DNA of 36,317 nucleotides, from NCBI GenBank assembly GCA_028819495.1, contig JAPPLI010000053.1:1-36317 (forward strand). Direction: 5' to 3'. The stretch is from Gammaproteobacteria bacterium. GTDB taxonomy: Bacteria > Pseudomonadota > Gammaproteobacteria > Eutrophobiales > Eutrophobiaceae. Position 1 is the stretch's first letter. Each line of letters begins with the position of its first letter. The translations under genes and the position numbers were made by a program. The notes beneath the pieces are model-generated. The model was not told where the DNA came from, ran no database searches, and was given only the letters and a program-made list of their open reading frames with translations. Shown here piece by piece: positions 11,101 through 19,055 of this stretch.

Positions 11101-11600
11101 GCCATGATACTATAACCGGTTTTGGTGGCGCTGACAGGATCGTCGGCGGGGCCGGCGATGATATTATGTACGGTGGTGACGGTGGAGCTAGTCCTACTGC
11201 TGATACTACTGCTATTAATACATTCGTCTTCAGTCCCGCTGACGGAGCTTGGGGCGACGTTATCGTAGACCTGGATCCAGCAGCTGGTACCGCATCACCT
11301 GGTGCGGGGGACAGAATTGACCTCAGTGCATTTGCCTTTTCGGCAAGAGAGTTGGAAGCTTTAAAGGGCAACATAACTACAAGAGGCGAAGATGTCAGGA
11401 TTGACCTGACTGACTTTGGTGGCGGAACAATCCTGCTTCAAGGTGCTGTTACCCTGGCAAACCTGGGAGATGCTGATGGTGATGGCAGGATCGAAGCAAG
11501 CGAATCATTGAGTATTTGGATGGACGATGCCGATGGAGATAACGCCGCCGATGGTAATGGAATGGTCGACTCTGGCGAGGGCGGTATCTTCATTGTCTAA
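8103..11600 (+). CDS. RTX2: calcium-binding RTX protein with N-terminal PPC-like domain, 1165 aa
   Basis: Same plan as RTX1 without the Pro linker. A PPC-like domain spans residues 15-150 (DHEDWIRIDLKAGVTYTF, DPVLTLYDSKG, FTPEVSGTYYLGV). RTX nonapeptide blocks follow, alternating with the GVTVNL...GDAxGD...IENIIGS module. A closing unit reads NTFVFSPADG...DRIDLSAF...GGGTILLQG and then two EF-hand-like acidic loops (DADGDGRIEASE and DDADGDNAADGNG). The C-terminus IFIV is hydrophobic, as in type I secretion signals. The start is set by ACAGGAG and the conserved leader. RTX proteins bind Ca2+ and fold after export; the actual target (adhesion, defence, host contact) is not shown by the sequence. 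Confidence 0.9.
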   Translation: MPIPNEMPNVPFDAPDGPETQYCFVPNGDGSYDRSNNTFEGELRTAFDDHEDWIRIDLKAGVTYTFTVAGEARSYGTRAVEALKDPVLTLYDSKGSETGYDNDDANPRTRDSEIMTFTPEVSGTYYLGVTYHDANPNRVDGGGYLVSVEELPEYNLIVGDMGENKQDKLMGTDDARPDHIFGETDHDSLDGGAGDDMLNGGPGNDLLLGGPGADELVGGEDPDGDDEDTISYKTSMAGVTINLLTGTARGGDADGDTFGTDIEDVQGSKYDDRLSGDNKANSLWALAGDDYLSGDSGNDYLHGDAGDDDLNGGRGDDRLEGGPGADELSGGGNTDTASYETSSAAVTVRLHAFQAMGGDAEGDTFDETVVYPWTDRDEDDNPVEMEATLPDIENLTGSGYNDILAGDHRANTIWGRGGNDKLYGGPSGDDSNTDTLHGEDGDDMLFGGVGADTLHGGRGDDMLFGGAGVDVVNGDAGHDMIYVHFVPGQTAGTAETVNGGTGNDTVSFEKWVDEEDDTPVVVALPDVAATTGNFLGIENIIGSAEDDVLTGNDADNIIEGGDGDDTLNPGTAGSDTVSYRSSDRAVDVDLSAAEASRGSGGHAGGDTINDGFENIIGSAHGDELRGDTATTHGNSIEGLAGADELDGGDADVTTADQTSANLNALFAPDGGTNVADTLSYESSSAGVSVNLATSSASGGDAEGDEIETFDVDNYNHDGDVNTETIDAEFSTFENITGSEHRDLLTGDDRMNVLKGGAGDDVLRGGRSNDTLEGGPGADTIDGGHTRTSATNPADLFMDTASYAGAKAGVTVDIDAGEGTGGDAMGDTFTSIEMYMGSNNDDLFIASENADTVDGGTHADDDVDDFGDPDPGGSNGDTISYEKSEESVYVDLDPDDDPTSNDPQPTGDHDSNAATPEVNPDGSYAGGDVLSNIENVMGSSQGDVLIGNAQVNELYGGAGDDELTAIANTETGADPDTLVGGPGSDTLTGSANADVLMGSDGHDTITGFGGADRIVGGAGDDIMYGGDGGASPTADTTAINTFVFSPADGAWGDVIVDLDPAAGTASPGAGDRIDLSAFAFSARELEALKGNITTRGEDVRIDLTDFGGGTILLQGAVTLANLGDADGDGRIEASESLSIWMDDADGDNAADGNGMVDSGEGGIFIV

Positions 11601-11652
11601 TTGAAGCTGACTGTCAAAACCTGACCATCAGATTCACGGAAGTAAACGGTCA

Positions 11653-11699
11653 CAGGGGCGTTTAGACGGGGCAACCCGTTTAAATCAGCCCCTGTTTTA
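11653..11699. terminator. Rho-independent terminator after RTX2 (repeat copy 1)
   Basis: Stem CAGGGGC (11653-11659) with GCCCCTG (11688-11694). The inner part (TTTAGACGGG / CCCGTTTAAA around a GCAA loop) also pairs, and TTTTATTT follows. The stem plus the flanking CACGGAAGTAAACG recurs after RTX3 and, inverted, at 25326-25390. Confidence 0.85.
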
Positions 11700-11760
11700 T
11701 TTGTGCCCTCCGCCCCCGCCATTCCTGCATTCCCCATCGCCATTCCTGCGTCCCCCTTCG

Positions 11761-12041
11761 TCATTTGCGAAAGGAGCGGCCAAGGGCCAGGTCGCACAAT
11801 GCACAGACTCTGATACGCGGACGACGTACACGATATCCCTGGGTGATGTATTCAAGGGGACGCTTGATACCGCAGATGATAAAGTCTGGATCAAGGCAGG
11901 GCTGACCGCGGGACGATATACGATTTTACCCTCAGCGGCGTTGATTCTGCTCAATTTGAGCTGCTCGATGCGTCCGTAAACCAGGTTGTCCGCGGCGGCG
12001 TCCTTGATTCCGTTGCCATGGCCAAACCGGGGAATTTTTGA
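11761..12041 (+). pseudogene. Frameshifted fragment of a fourth PPC-domain gene
   Basis: One frame reads TRTTYTISLGDVFKGTLDTA then DDKVWIKAGLTAGR, closely matching the N-terminal PPC domain of the three RTX proteins. Near 11917 the match moves to another frame, which continues YDFTLSGVDSAQFELLDASV and ends at a stop at 12039-12041. Two surplus bases in GATATACGAT would explain the shift. No RTX repeats follow, there is no clear start codon context, and the fragment sits just after the RTX2 terminator. It is the stump of a deleted paralogue or a short PPC protein that has been inactivated. Confidence 0.7.
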
Positions 12042-12259
12042 TGACAACGATAGTCCAAAATAACATAACCTCTTGAGGTATGTTGAGATATACTATATGT
12101 CGTATATGGATCTCGGCACCATCGCACCATGTTGGCACAAGCTTTTTTTTGCTTCGCTAACTCGCTATTTGTATTGATTTATTTCAGTGATAACCTAATA
12201 TCTTGTGTTATATTTACAAATGACACTCATTTACTTAACAAAATCAGAAGGAGTGAAAC
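12042..12259. other. AT-rich gap upstream of the 171-aa gene
   Basis: Clearly more AT-rich than its surroundings and probably holds the promoter of the downstream gene. No gene seen. AGAAGGAG just before the GTG at 12260 is that gene's ribosome site. Confidence 0.5.
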
Positions 12260-12775
12260 GTGGTTTACCTGCAGGAACACCCAATAATAATTCTTATAAT
12301 CCTGGCTGTTGGTTCGGTGGTGTTTTATGTCGGGAGGTGGGTAGGAAATGTTAATGCCGACAGGACATCATTCAGTGAATTCATGGCTAGAATTGAAAAC
12401 AAGTTTGATGAAATCAATAAACATGTCATTGAAATTTTCAAGCGACTTCCTGAGCCGGCAATAGCAGGGGCCAGCCCTTTAGCGTTGACAGAATTTGGGA
12501 AGAAAATATCTCGGTCATCCAATGCCAAGAAAGTGGCTGAACGACTTGGCGGAGTTCTGTTGGAGGAAATTAAAGGAATGCCGGAATATGAAATTCAGGC
12601 ATTTGCCTCGGATTATCTAAAGGAGAGATTTAAGCCGACTGACGAAGAAGCCTCCGACATCAAAAGATGCCAATACGAAGAAGGCGTTTCTCGTGAAGTA
12701 GTGGTGGATGAAGTCATCATGATCGAATTAAGGGATAAATTATTGGAGTTGACGGGTCATAGCGTCAACAGTTGA
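12260..12775 (+). CDS. Membrane-anchored hypothetical protein, 171 aa
   Basis: GTG start 6 bases after AGAAGGAG. One hydrophobic span at residues 8-28 (IIILIILAVGSVVFYVGRWV) is followed by a short coiled-coil-like stretch (FMARIENKFDEINKHVIEIF) and a soluble domain with the motif SPLALTEFGKKIS, then YEIQAFASDYL and IELRDKLLEL. Proteins with this pattern recur in Proteobacteria as uncharacterised short membrane proteins; no function is assigned. Codon use is more AT-rich than in the RTX genes, suggesting a different origin. The IS21 element begins 4 bases after the stop, so the coding frame is intact but any native terminator is displaced. Confidence 0.75.
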   Translation: MVYLQEHPIIILIILAVGSVVFYVGRWVGNVNADRTSFSEFMARIENKFDEINKHVIEIFKRLPEPAIAGASPLALTEFGKKISRSSNAKKVAERLGGVLLEEIKGMPEYEIQAFASDYLKERFKPTDEEASDIKRCQYEEGVSREVVVDEVIMIELRDKLLELTGHSVNS

Positions 12776-12798
12776 CAAGTGCGTATTTCACTGAATCC

Positions 12799-12854
12799 TG
12801 CCACCCGTTTCACGTGAAGGTTGCCACCCGGAACGCGGCAAAGTTGCCACCCCC
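12799..12854. repeat. IS21 left-end internal repeats
   Basis: Three copies of TTGCCACCC or TGCCACCC spaced about 22-23 bases apart. They are the inverse of GGGTGGCA in the right-end repeats and are probably transposase binding sites. Confidence 0.75.
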
Positions 12855-12881
12855 CGGCGCGTGATGACGTGGGTGTTGGCA

Positions 12882-13640
12882 TTATGACTCTGTCGGGGTC
12901 ATACTCGTCAATGGTTTTTTCTGTTTTCGCATGGAGTCTCCCTTGAGGTTGATTTTGTACGCATTGTGCACCAGGCGGTCGAGGATGGCGTCAGCGAGGG
13001 TCGGGTCGCCGATCATGGCGTGCCATTTTTCGACCGGCAGTTGACTGGTCGCGAGGGTGGAGCGTGCGCCGTGGCGGTCTTCGAGGATTTCCAGCAGGTC
13101 ACGGCGCTGCTCGGTGGTTAATTTGACCAGTCCCCAGTCATCGAGGATGAGGAGTTGGGTCCTGGCCAGGGTGTTGATGAGTTTGGGATAGCGCCCGTCG
13201 CCCTTGGCGATGGTCAGGTCCTGGAGGAGTCGGGGCAGGCGCAGGTAGAGGGCGGTGTGGCCCTGCCGGCAGGCGCTGTGCGCCAGGGCGCAGGCGAGCC
13301 AGGTTTTCCCGACGCCGGTGGGGCCGGTGATGAGGATATTGAGGTGGTCGCTGACCCACTGGCAGGTGGCCAGTGATTGCATCAGGGCTTTATCGAGGCC
13401 ACGCGGGTGGCGGTAATCGATGTTCTCAAGGGTGGCCTGGTGTTTGAGTCGGGCGCGCCGCAGGCGGTTGGAGGTGCGCCGGTTGTTGCGCTCGGTGAGC
13501 TCCCGGTCGACGAGCAGGCCGAGGCGTTCCTCGAAGGTCAGGGTGTCGATATCGGGCAGGGTCATTTGCTCGCTGAGGGCGGCGGCCATGCCGGTGCACT
13601 TCAGGGTGCGGAGTTTGTCCAGGGTCGGATGTGTCAACAT
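12882..13640 (-). CDS. istB: IS21 family helper ATPase IstB, 252 aa
   Basis: AAA+ ATPase that assists the IS21 transposase with target choice and strand transfer. Walker A GPTGVGKT (residues 106-113) and Walker B LLILDDWG (163-170) are intact, and the length is normal for the family (about 250 aa). The start chosen is the ATG of MLTHPTLDKL, which has AGGAG a few bases upstream; a longer frame exists but its extension only shadows istA. It lies 19 bases downstream of istA. Confidence 0.95.
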   Translation of the reverse strand: MLTHPTLDKLRTLKCTGMAAALSEQMTLPDIDTLTFEERLGLLVDRELTERNNRRTSNRLRRARLKHQATLENIDYRHPRGLDKALMQSLATCQWVSDHLNILITGPTGVGKTWLACALAHSACRQGHTALYLRLPRLLQDLTIAKGDGRYPKLINTLARTQLLILDDWGLVKLTTEQRRDLLEILEDRHGARSTLATSQLPVEKWHAMIGDPTLADAILDRLVHNAYKINLKGDSMRKQKKPLTSMTPTES

Positions 13641-13659
13641 GGTACTCTCCTGTTGTGGG

Positions 13660-15201
13660 TCAGTGGTAGTAGCCGGGACCGCGGATATTGTCGTGGTCCG
13701 CGGGCAAGGCCGCCTCGGTCGGCTCGGCCAGGGGTTGGCGGTCGAGGCCGTGGCGGAGGATGGATTCGATACTCTTGTAGCTGTGGCTGCCCAGGGTGAG
13801 GGCGCGCCGGCAGGCGGCGTTGAGCCGGTCATTGCCGTAGGTGTTGCCCAGGCGCAGTATGCCTAAGCAACTGCGGTAGGCCTGCTGGGGATGCTTGCGG
13901 GCCGTCAGCCGGTGGCGGACCAACCGTGCCGTGGCCGGGCCGATGCGCATCGCCCAGCGTTCCAGGCGCTCCGGGGACCACTCGCCGGCCTGGCGGTGCG
14001 CTTCGGGCATGTGGGCGGTGACGGTGGTGTGCCGGGCTTTCTGGTGCGAGCGCCGGTGGCTGGCGATGCGCCGGCCGCGGTGGAAGCACTCGATGGTGTT
14101 GGCGGTGATGCGCACGTCCACCTGTTTTTTGACGAGCGCATGGGGCACGGAGTAGTAATGGCCGTGCACCTCGACATGGTAGTCGATGTGGACCCGTGCC
14201 TGTTTCCACTCCGCGTACTCGTACGGTTCGACCGGCAAGGGGCGCAGGGCCGGTTTGTCCAGTTGCTCAAACAGGGCGCGCCGGTTGCCCGGCAGTTTCC
14301 TGAAGGGGCGGTGGTTCAGCGTCTCCAGCAACGCACGGATGGCGCGGTTCAACTCGGCCAGGGAGAAGCACTGGCGGTGGCGCAGCGCGGCCAGGATCCA
14401 GCGCTCCACCACCTGCACCCCGACCTCGGCTTTCGCCTTGTCCCGAGGGCGGCCCACCCGCGCCGGAATGATGGCCACCCCGTAATGTGTGGCCAGGTCC
14501 TGGTAGGTGGGGTTGATGTCCGGCTCATACCGGTGTGCTTTGCTCACCCCGGCGCGCAAGTTGTCCGGCACCACCACTTCCGGCACCCCGCCCAGGTAGG
14601 TGAAACAGCGCACGTGGGCGCCGATCCAGTCCGCCAGCCCCTGGGTCCAGGTGGCCTCGGCATAGGTGTAGTTCGAGGCGCCCAGCACTGCCACGAACAC
14701 CTCTGCCTCACGCACCTCTCCGGTCTCAGGGTCGATGACCCGGGCGCGCATCCCGGCATAATCCACAAACAGCTTCTCCCCAGCCCGATGACTCTGGCGC
14801 ATGACCACATCAAGCCGGCCGACCCAATCCCGGTAGTGTTGGCAGAACCAGGTGTACTGGTAGCCGTGCGGGTGCGCCTGGCGATATTCCTGCCACAGCA
14901 GCAGCAAGGTCACGCCCGGACGTGTCAGTTCCCGGTGCACGGCGGCCCAATCGGGCGCCGCGCGCGCCGCCTCCGGCAAGACCGGCGAGGGGGGAAACAG
15001 CACGCGCTCCAGCGCGCCGTCATCCAGCTCAACCGGCAACGGCCAACGCAGCCCGGCCGCCTCGGCCCGGCGCAGGTACGCCTTCACCGTCGGACGGGAC
15101 AGGCCACAACTCCGGGCAACCTGGCGGTTGCTCAGGCCCTGGCCCCAGCACAACCGTAAAACGTCTTTTATCTTTCTCATGGACAACCTCTTTGCAGGCA
15201 T
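13660..15201 (-). CDS. istA: IS21 family transposase IstA, 513 aa
   Basis: The N-terminal helix-turn-helix (about residues 23-50: [20 protein letters not shown]) binds the terminal repeats. The integrase-type DDE core is seen in [20 protein letters not shown] and [14 protein letters not shown]. Length and order match IstA. The start is supported by AGGAGGAG 8 bases before the ATG. The element appears intact and capable of moving with IstB. Confidence 0.95.
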   Translation of the reverse strand: MPAKRLSMRKIKDVLRLCWGQGLSNRQVARSCGLSRPTVKAYLRRAEAAGLRWPLPVELDDGALERVLFPPSPVLPEAARAAPDWAAVHRELTRPGVTLLLLWQEYRQAHPHGYQYTWFCQHYRDWVGRLDVVMRQSHRAGEKLFVDYAGMRARVIDPETGEVREAEVFVAVLGASNYTYAEATWTQGLADWIGAHVRCFTYLGGVPEVVVPDNLRAGVSKAHRYEPDINPTYQDLATHYGVAIIPARVGRPRDKAKAEVGVQVVERWILAALRHRQCFSLAELNRAIRALLETLNHRPFRKLPGNRRALFEQLDKPALRPLPVEPYEYAEWKQARVHIDYHVEVHGHYYSVPHALVKKQVDVRITANTIECFHRGRRIASHRRSHQKARHTTVTAHMPEAHRQAGEWSPERLERWAMRIGPATARLVRHRLTARKHPQQAYRSCLGILRLGNTYGNDRLNAACRRALTLGSHSYKSIESILRHGLDRQPLAEPTEAALPADHDNIRGPGYYH

Positions 15202-15286
15202 CTGTGTCTCCTCCTATCAATGAAAAAGAGAACACAGGATACCCGTGGTTATCCACGTCAAACGCGCCGGCTAGCTACCTCCCGGG

Positions 15287-15355
15287 GGGTGGCAGCTTTG
15301 CCGTGTAATGGGTGGCAGCTTTGCCGTGTAATGGGTGGCAGCTTTGCCGTGAAAT
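15287..15355. repeat. IS21 right-end: three 23-bp direct repeats
   Basis: Three head-to-tail 23-base units beginning GGGTGGCAGCTTTGCCGTG at 15287, 15310 and 15333; the third differs at one base (GAAAT instead of GTAAT). They are the probable IstA binding sites. Confidence 0.85.
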
Positions 15356-15370
15356 ACGCAGGGGTGAAGT

Positions 15371-15631
15371 TCAATCCGCGCCGTAGTCCTCGGGGGGTTC
15401 CGCCACGGCCGCAGTTTGGGGTGGGTCCACCCGGGTACGGAAGTAGGTCTCCACGGTGGCTTTGAGGGAGGCAACTTCCATTTTTACTCCCTCAACCTCC
15501 TTTTTTACTTCTCCAATCTCTTTGCCCTGCTCTTTCATATCCTACCGCAACCAGGCGAACAGGCCGACGAAAAGCACAGCCAACCCCGCACCGGCAGAGA
15601 TAATACCGATGAGTTCAGGAGACACGTCCAT
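15371..15631 (-). pseudogene. Family A mini-protein, nonsense copy
   Basis: An 87-codon frame that would read MDVSPELIGIISAGAGLAVL, then a membrane span, a coiled coil and the family-A tail RVDPPQTAAVAEPPEDYGAD. Codon 30 is TAG (15542-15544), where the intact copies have CAG (LRQDMK). It lies 10 bases from the IS21 right end. A TATAAT directly precedes the ATG, as in the other family A copies. Confidence 0.8.
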
Positions 15632-15722
15632 ATTATAGCAGGTGCCGCAGGTCGGGAGCGATACAAGTATTGGGGCTTCTTATCGCCCAGCCCGATCGCT
15701 TTTCATGCCTGGAAAGGCGCCG

Positions 15723-15804
15723 GTAAAGCGTGATAACGCGTATAAAGCACAAGAAAGACAAACAGACACGTTTACTTCTATCTGAATAACAGGAGAAAAA
15801 AGTT
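15723..15804 (+). repeat. RTX leader repeat, copy 2 (upstream of RTX3)
   Basis: Matches 8021-8102 at 81 of 82 positions and ends exactly at the RTX3 ATG. Sequence upstream of it differs completely from that upstream of copy 1, so the repeat marks the edge of a duplicated block. Confidence 0.85.
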
Positions 15805-17210
15805 ATGGCAACTGTAAAAGAGATGATGATGCAAGATGCGGTCGCGAACGCCGGCACTGCATACATGATGTCTGCCGGGGACACATTTGAGGGCACCATC
15901 ACCAATACGGCCGGGGATACGGAAGACTGGATCGGCATTGAAATGGAAGCCGGCACGAAGTACACCATCAGCGTGTCAGGGGGACTTGCCGAGACTGGCG
16001 GCGCCATGGACACCATCCTGACGCTCTTCGATTCGAAGGGCGGCATGATTGACATGAACGATGATGATCCTGATACGTCTCCAGACGGTCTCGGTCTCGG
16101 TTCCAAGTTGGCGCCTTTCACCCCGGAAGTCAGCGGCACCTACTACATCAGCGTCAGCACCTACCGTAACAACCCGAACCTGGACAATTCAGGCATGTAC
16201 ACGGTGTCGGTCACAGGCGTGATGGTGGACCCGACTGTGGGTGAAGGGAAGATGGGCACCATGCGTGTTCCGGACGACACCACCACTGATCCAAACGAAT
16301 ACATATCCGGCAACGACAAACTGAAAGGCGGCGACGCCGATGACAAGATCAGCGGCCTCAGCGGCGACGATACCCTGTACGGCATGGCCGGCGACGACAC
16401 CTTGGACGGCGGCGACGACAACGACCTGCTGGTAGGCGGTCCGGGCGCCGACACCCTCAAGGGCGGTGGCGGTGATGATGTCATATCCTATTCCGATTCG
16501 CCGGACGGCGTCACCATCAACCTGGGCGACGGCACGGCCCGCGGCGGCGACGCCGAGGGCGATACCATCGTTGACGAGGTGAGTGATGGCGACAGGGTCG
16601 AGGGCGTGATGGGCTCCGAGTACGATGACTCCCTGACCGGCAGCAGCGCAGCGAACAAGCTGTGGGGTCTCGGCGGCAATGACGAACTGGACGGCCTCCG
16701 GGGCGCTGACGAGTTGTACGGTGGCGCCGGTGACGACGACCTGGACGGCGGCGCCGGCGATGACAAGCTGGAGGGCGGCTACGGCGCCGACGTGCTGACC
16801 GGCGGCGCCGGTATGGACACCGCCTCTTACGCCGGTTCCATGATGGGCGTCGCGGTGCGCCTGCACAGCGGCCAGGCCATGGGCGGCGACGCCGAAGGCG
16901 ATATGTGGACCATGGCGGGCGAGACCATAAAGTATGACGATGGTGATGAGGAAGAGCAAGAGGCGACCGTTGCCGATATCGAACATCTCACTGGTTCGGC
17001 GTTCGCCGACATCCTGGCCGGTGACCTGAGGGATAACACGATCATGGGTGGTGGCGGTGACGACAAGATCTACGGCGGCCCGAACCCCGCCGATGCGGAC
17101 AAGGAGACCGGTGGAGGTCTTATCAATGCGGACATGTTGCACGGTGGCGGCGGCAATGACATGCTTTTCGGTGGCTACGGCGCTGACACTCTCAAGGGTG
17201 ACGCCGGCGA
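15805..17210 (+). pseudogene. RTX3, 5' part, interrupted by an insertion sequence
   Basis: Encodes the first 468 residues of RTX3: a PPC-like domain (DTEDWIGIEMEAGTKYTISV, DTILTLFDSKGG, FTPEVSGTYYISV), then RTX nonapeptide blocks. The insertion adds 11 foreign codons before a stop at 17242-17244, so the present product would be a truncated protein without its C-terminal secretion signal. The last nine bases (17202-17210) are the target duplication. Joined to 19056-21282 the frame is uninterrupted and gives about 1210 residues, the size of RTX2. The start is set by ACAGGAG and the shared leader. Confidence 0.9.
17202..17210. repeat. 9-bp target-site duplication, left copy
   Basis: CGCCGGCGA, repeated at 19047-19055 on the other side of the element. 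Confidence 0.9.
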
Positions 17211-17315
17211 GGGTGTACGACAATTTTGTGACAAGTCAGGATAAAGGTGGTAAACAAGGATGGATTCCGGTAATATCTGTCATACTTATAATATGTCAGA
17301 TACGGAGGAACCCCT

Positions 17316-17684
17316 ATGTCCCATACCGCCGACTACCACGACCTGCTGCAGCGCCGGGAGGCCCTCTGCCACGCACTGGCCAACCTGGGTGAGTTGCGCC
17401 CGGGCTCGCTTAAATCCCGTTACCGCCAATGCGGCAAACCCAATTGCCACTGTGCGCAACCGGGGGACCCGGGCCATGGCCCGAACTGGTTCCTCTCACG
17501 CGTGGTCAAAGGCAAGATGCACACGCGCGCCATTCCGGTCGAAGCCCTGGCGCGCACCCGGGAACAACTCGCCGAATGTCAGCGTCTGCGGGCGCTGACC
17601 GCGGAACTGATAGATGTCAGCGACCGGCTGTGCCAGGCACAGCTGGCGGGCGGCATGTCGTCCGCCCCTAAAAAAAAACGCTGA
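17316..17684 (+). CDS. ISKra4 first frame, DUF6788-like accessory or N-terminal protein, 122 aa
   Basis: Starts at an ATG with GGAGG 7 bases upstream. Contains LRPGSLKSRYRQCGKPNCHCA followed by HGPNWFLSRVVKGK, the Cys-rich signature of the small proteins that accompany this transposase type. The frame ends just after a run of nine A (17670-17678) within the transposase frame. Slippage at that run would fuse the two proteins, so it may act as the N-terminal part of a longer transposase. Confidence 0.8.
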   Translation: MSHTADYHDLLQRREALCHALANLGELRPGSLKSRYRQCGKPNCHCAQPGDPGHGPNWFLSRVVKGKMHTRAIPVEALARTREQLAECQRLRALTAELIDVSDRLCQAQLAGGMSSAPKKKR

Positions 17685-19014
17685 CGGCCTGAGCGGCGCC
17701 GTGGCCACGGCGCTGTGGGCTGACATCGACCGGTTGCTGGGCGAGGGGCCCGTTGAGGCGTTGGACTTTGAGGCCATTGAGACGGCGGGCCGGCGCGCGG
17801 CCCTTGAGGTCATGGGGCAAGCGCTGGCAGCCCGTCTGAACGCGGACCACAGCGATGTGCGGGCGGCACAGTCCTGTGACCGTTGCGGGGCGCCGGCACG
17901 CTATGCGGGGCGCCGCACGAAGACCGTTGTGACGGCGCTGGGTCCGCTGGCGCTGGCACGCGCCTGGTACCAGTGTGACCGGTGCCATACGGGGTTTTGC
18001 CCCCGTGACCGGGCCCTGGGCCTGTCGGGGACATCGTTATCGCCGGCGGTGTTGCGCATGGTGGGGGTGACCGCCGCCCGGGTCAGCTTTGCCGAGAGCA
18101 GCGCCTTGCTGCGCGAGCTGGCGGGCCTGGCGGTGGAGCCCAAGCAGGTGGAGCGCCAGGCCGAGGCGCTGGGGCGCGCCATAGCCGCAGATGAACGCAG
18201 CACGGTCGAGCCGGACGGGGCGCCCGCCGACACGCTGTACCTGGGCCTGGACGGCACCGGTGTCCCGGTGCGCCGGGCCGAGACCCGGGGGCGCCGGGGC
18301 AAACAGCCGGACGGCTCGGCGAAGACCCGGGAGGCCAAGCTGGCGGTGGTCTGGGCCAGCGCCGGGCGCGACCAGGACAACAACCCCCTGCGCGACCCGG
18401 AGTCGGTCAGCGTCAACGGCGCCATTGAAACGGTCGCCTGCGCCGATACCGACACCGACCTCTCGCCCTTTGCGCAGCGGGTGCTGCGGGAAACCCAACG
18501 GCGCGGGTTTGACCGGGCCAAACAACAGGTCATCCTCGGTGACGGCGCCCCGTGGATATGGAACCTCGCCGACGAGCTCTTCCCCGACGCCATACAGATT
18601 GTCGATGTCTTCCACGCCAAGGGCTACCTGTTTGAGGCGGCCAGGGCCATCTACGGCGCCGGCACGGACCTGGCACAGCAGTGGGGAAAGCAACGCCGGG
18701 ACGAACTGGACCGGGGCCGCCTCGATGCGGTCCTCGCGGCGCTGGCCGAACACACGAGTTGCCCGGAAGCCGAGGCCTGCAGCAGCTATATCACGAACAA
18801 CCGGGAACGCATGAACTATCCGCACTTCCGGGCCTTGGGACTGTGCATTACCACCGGCGTCGTGGAGGGGGCCTGCAAGCACGTGGTCGCCACCCGCTTC
18901 AAACGCGGCGGCATGCGCTGGACTGTCAACGGCGCCAATGCCGTCATGGCACTCAGATGTGTTATCCTCAATAACGGTTTCGATGACTTCTGGGAGCGTC
19001 GGGCAGGTTTATAA
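17614..19014 (+). CDS. ISKra4-family DDE transposase, 466-aa frame
   Basis: Two zinc-type CxxC pairs (CDRCGAPARY, CDRCHTGFC) precede the catalytic core. The likely acidic triad is D213 (YLGLDGTGV), D310 (ILGDGAPWIWN) and E418 (GVVEGACKHVV), and the typical MRWTVNGANAVMALRC tail is present. The ATG at 17614 lies inside the first frame; more likely translation arrives from the first frame by a +1 shift, or transcript slippage, at the A9 run, so the functional protein may begin at 17316. It catalyses cut or copy and paste of this element. Confidence 0.88.
   Translation: MSATGCARHSWRAACRPPLKKNADGLSGAVATALWADIDRLLGEGPVEALDFEAIETAGRRAALEVMGQALAARLNADHSDVRAAQSCDRCGAPARYAGRRTKTVVTALGPLALARAWYQCDRCHTGFCPRDRALGLSGTSLSPAVLRMVGVTAARVSFAESSALLRELAGLAVEPKQVERQAEALGRAIAADERSTVEPDGAPADTLYLGLDGTGVPVRRAETRGRRGKQPDGSAKTREAKLAVVWASAGRDQDNNPLRDPESVSVNGAIETVACADTDTDLSPFAQRVLRETQRRGFDRAKQQVILGDGAPWIWNLADELFPDAIQIVDVFHAKGYLFEAARAIYGAGTDLAQQWGKQRRDELDRGRLDAVLAALAEHTSCPEAEACSSYITNNRERMNYPHFRALGLCITTGVVEGACKHVVATRFKRGGMRWTVNGANAVMALRCVILNNGFDDFWERRAGL
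17670..17678 (+). promoter_or_regulatory. A9 slippery run joining the two IS frames
   Basis: CCT followed by nine A and CGC TGA. The second frame is +1 relative to the first at this point and open on both sides. Transcriptional or ribosomal slippage here would yield a fusion transposase. Confidence 0.55.
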
Positions 19015-19046
19015 TGACCCCCATCTCACAAAATTGTCGTACACCC

Positions 19047-19055
19047 CGCCGGCGA
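19047..19055. repeat. 9-bp target-site duplication, right copy
   Basis: CGCCGGCGA, identical to 17202-17210. Confidence 0.9.

Larger units (their letters stand above)
12780..15360 (-). mobile_element. Complete IS21-family insertion sequence, 2581 bp
   Basis: Terminal inverted repeats TGCGTATTTCAC at 12780-12791 and GTGAAATACGCA at 15349-15360, with the TG...CA ends typical of IS21. Both ends carry multiple short internal repeats. istA and istB lie in tandem on the minus strand. No target duplication is visible: the outside bases are ACAAG on the left and GGGGT on the right. Either one flank was rearranged after insertion or the duplication has been lost. Confidence 0.9.
17211..19046 (+). mobile_element. 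ISKra4-family insertion sequence, 1836 bp
   Basis: Bounded by 21-bp perfect inverted repeats (17211-17231 and 19026-19046, outer end GGGTGTACGACA) and a 9-bp target duplication. Carries two overlapping frames, an N-terminal accessory protein and a DDE transposase. Element plus duplication is 1845 bp, an exact multiple of three. Both coding frames and both ends are undamaged, so this looks like a recent arrival. Confidence 0.93.

Noticed and set aside
13377..15159. Plus-strand frames up to 422 codons inside the IS21 element
   Set aside because: Shadows of istA/istB, which carry all expected motifs on the minus strand.
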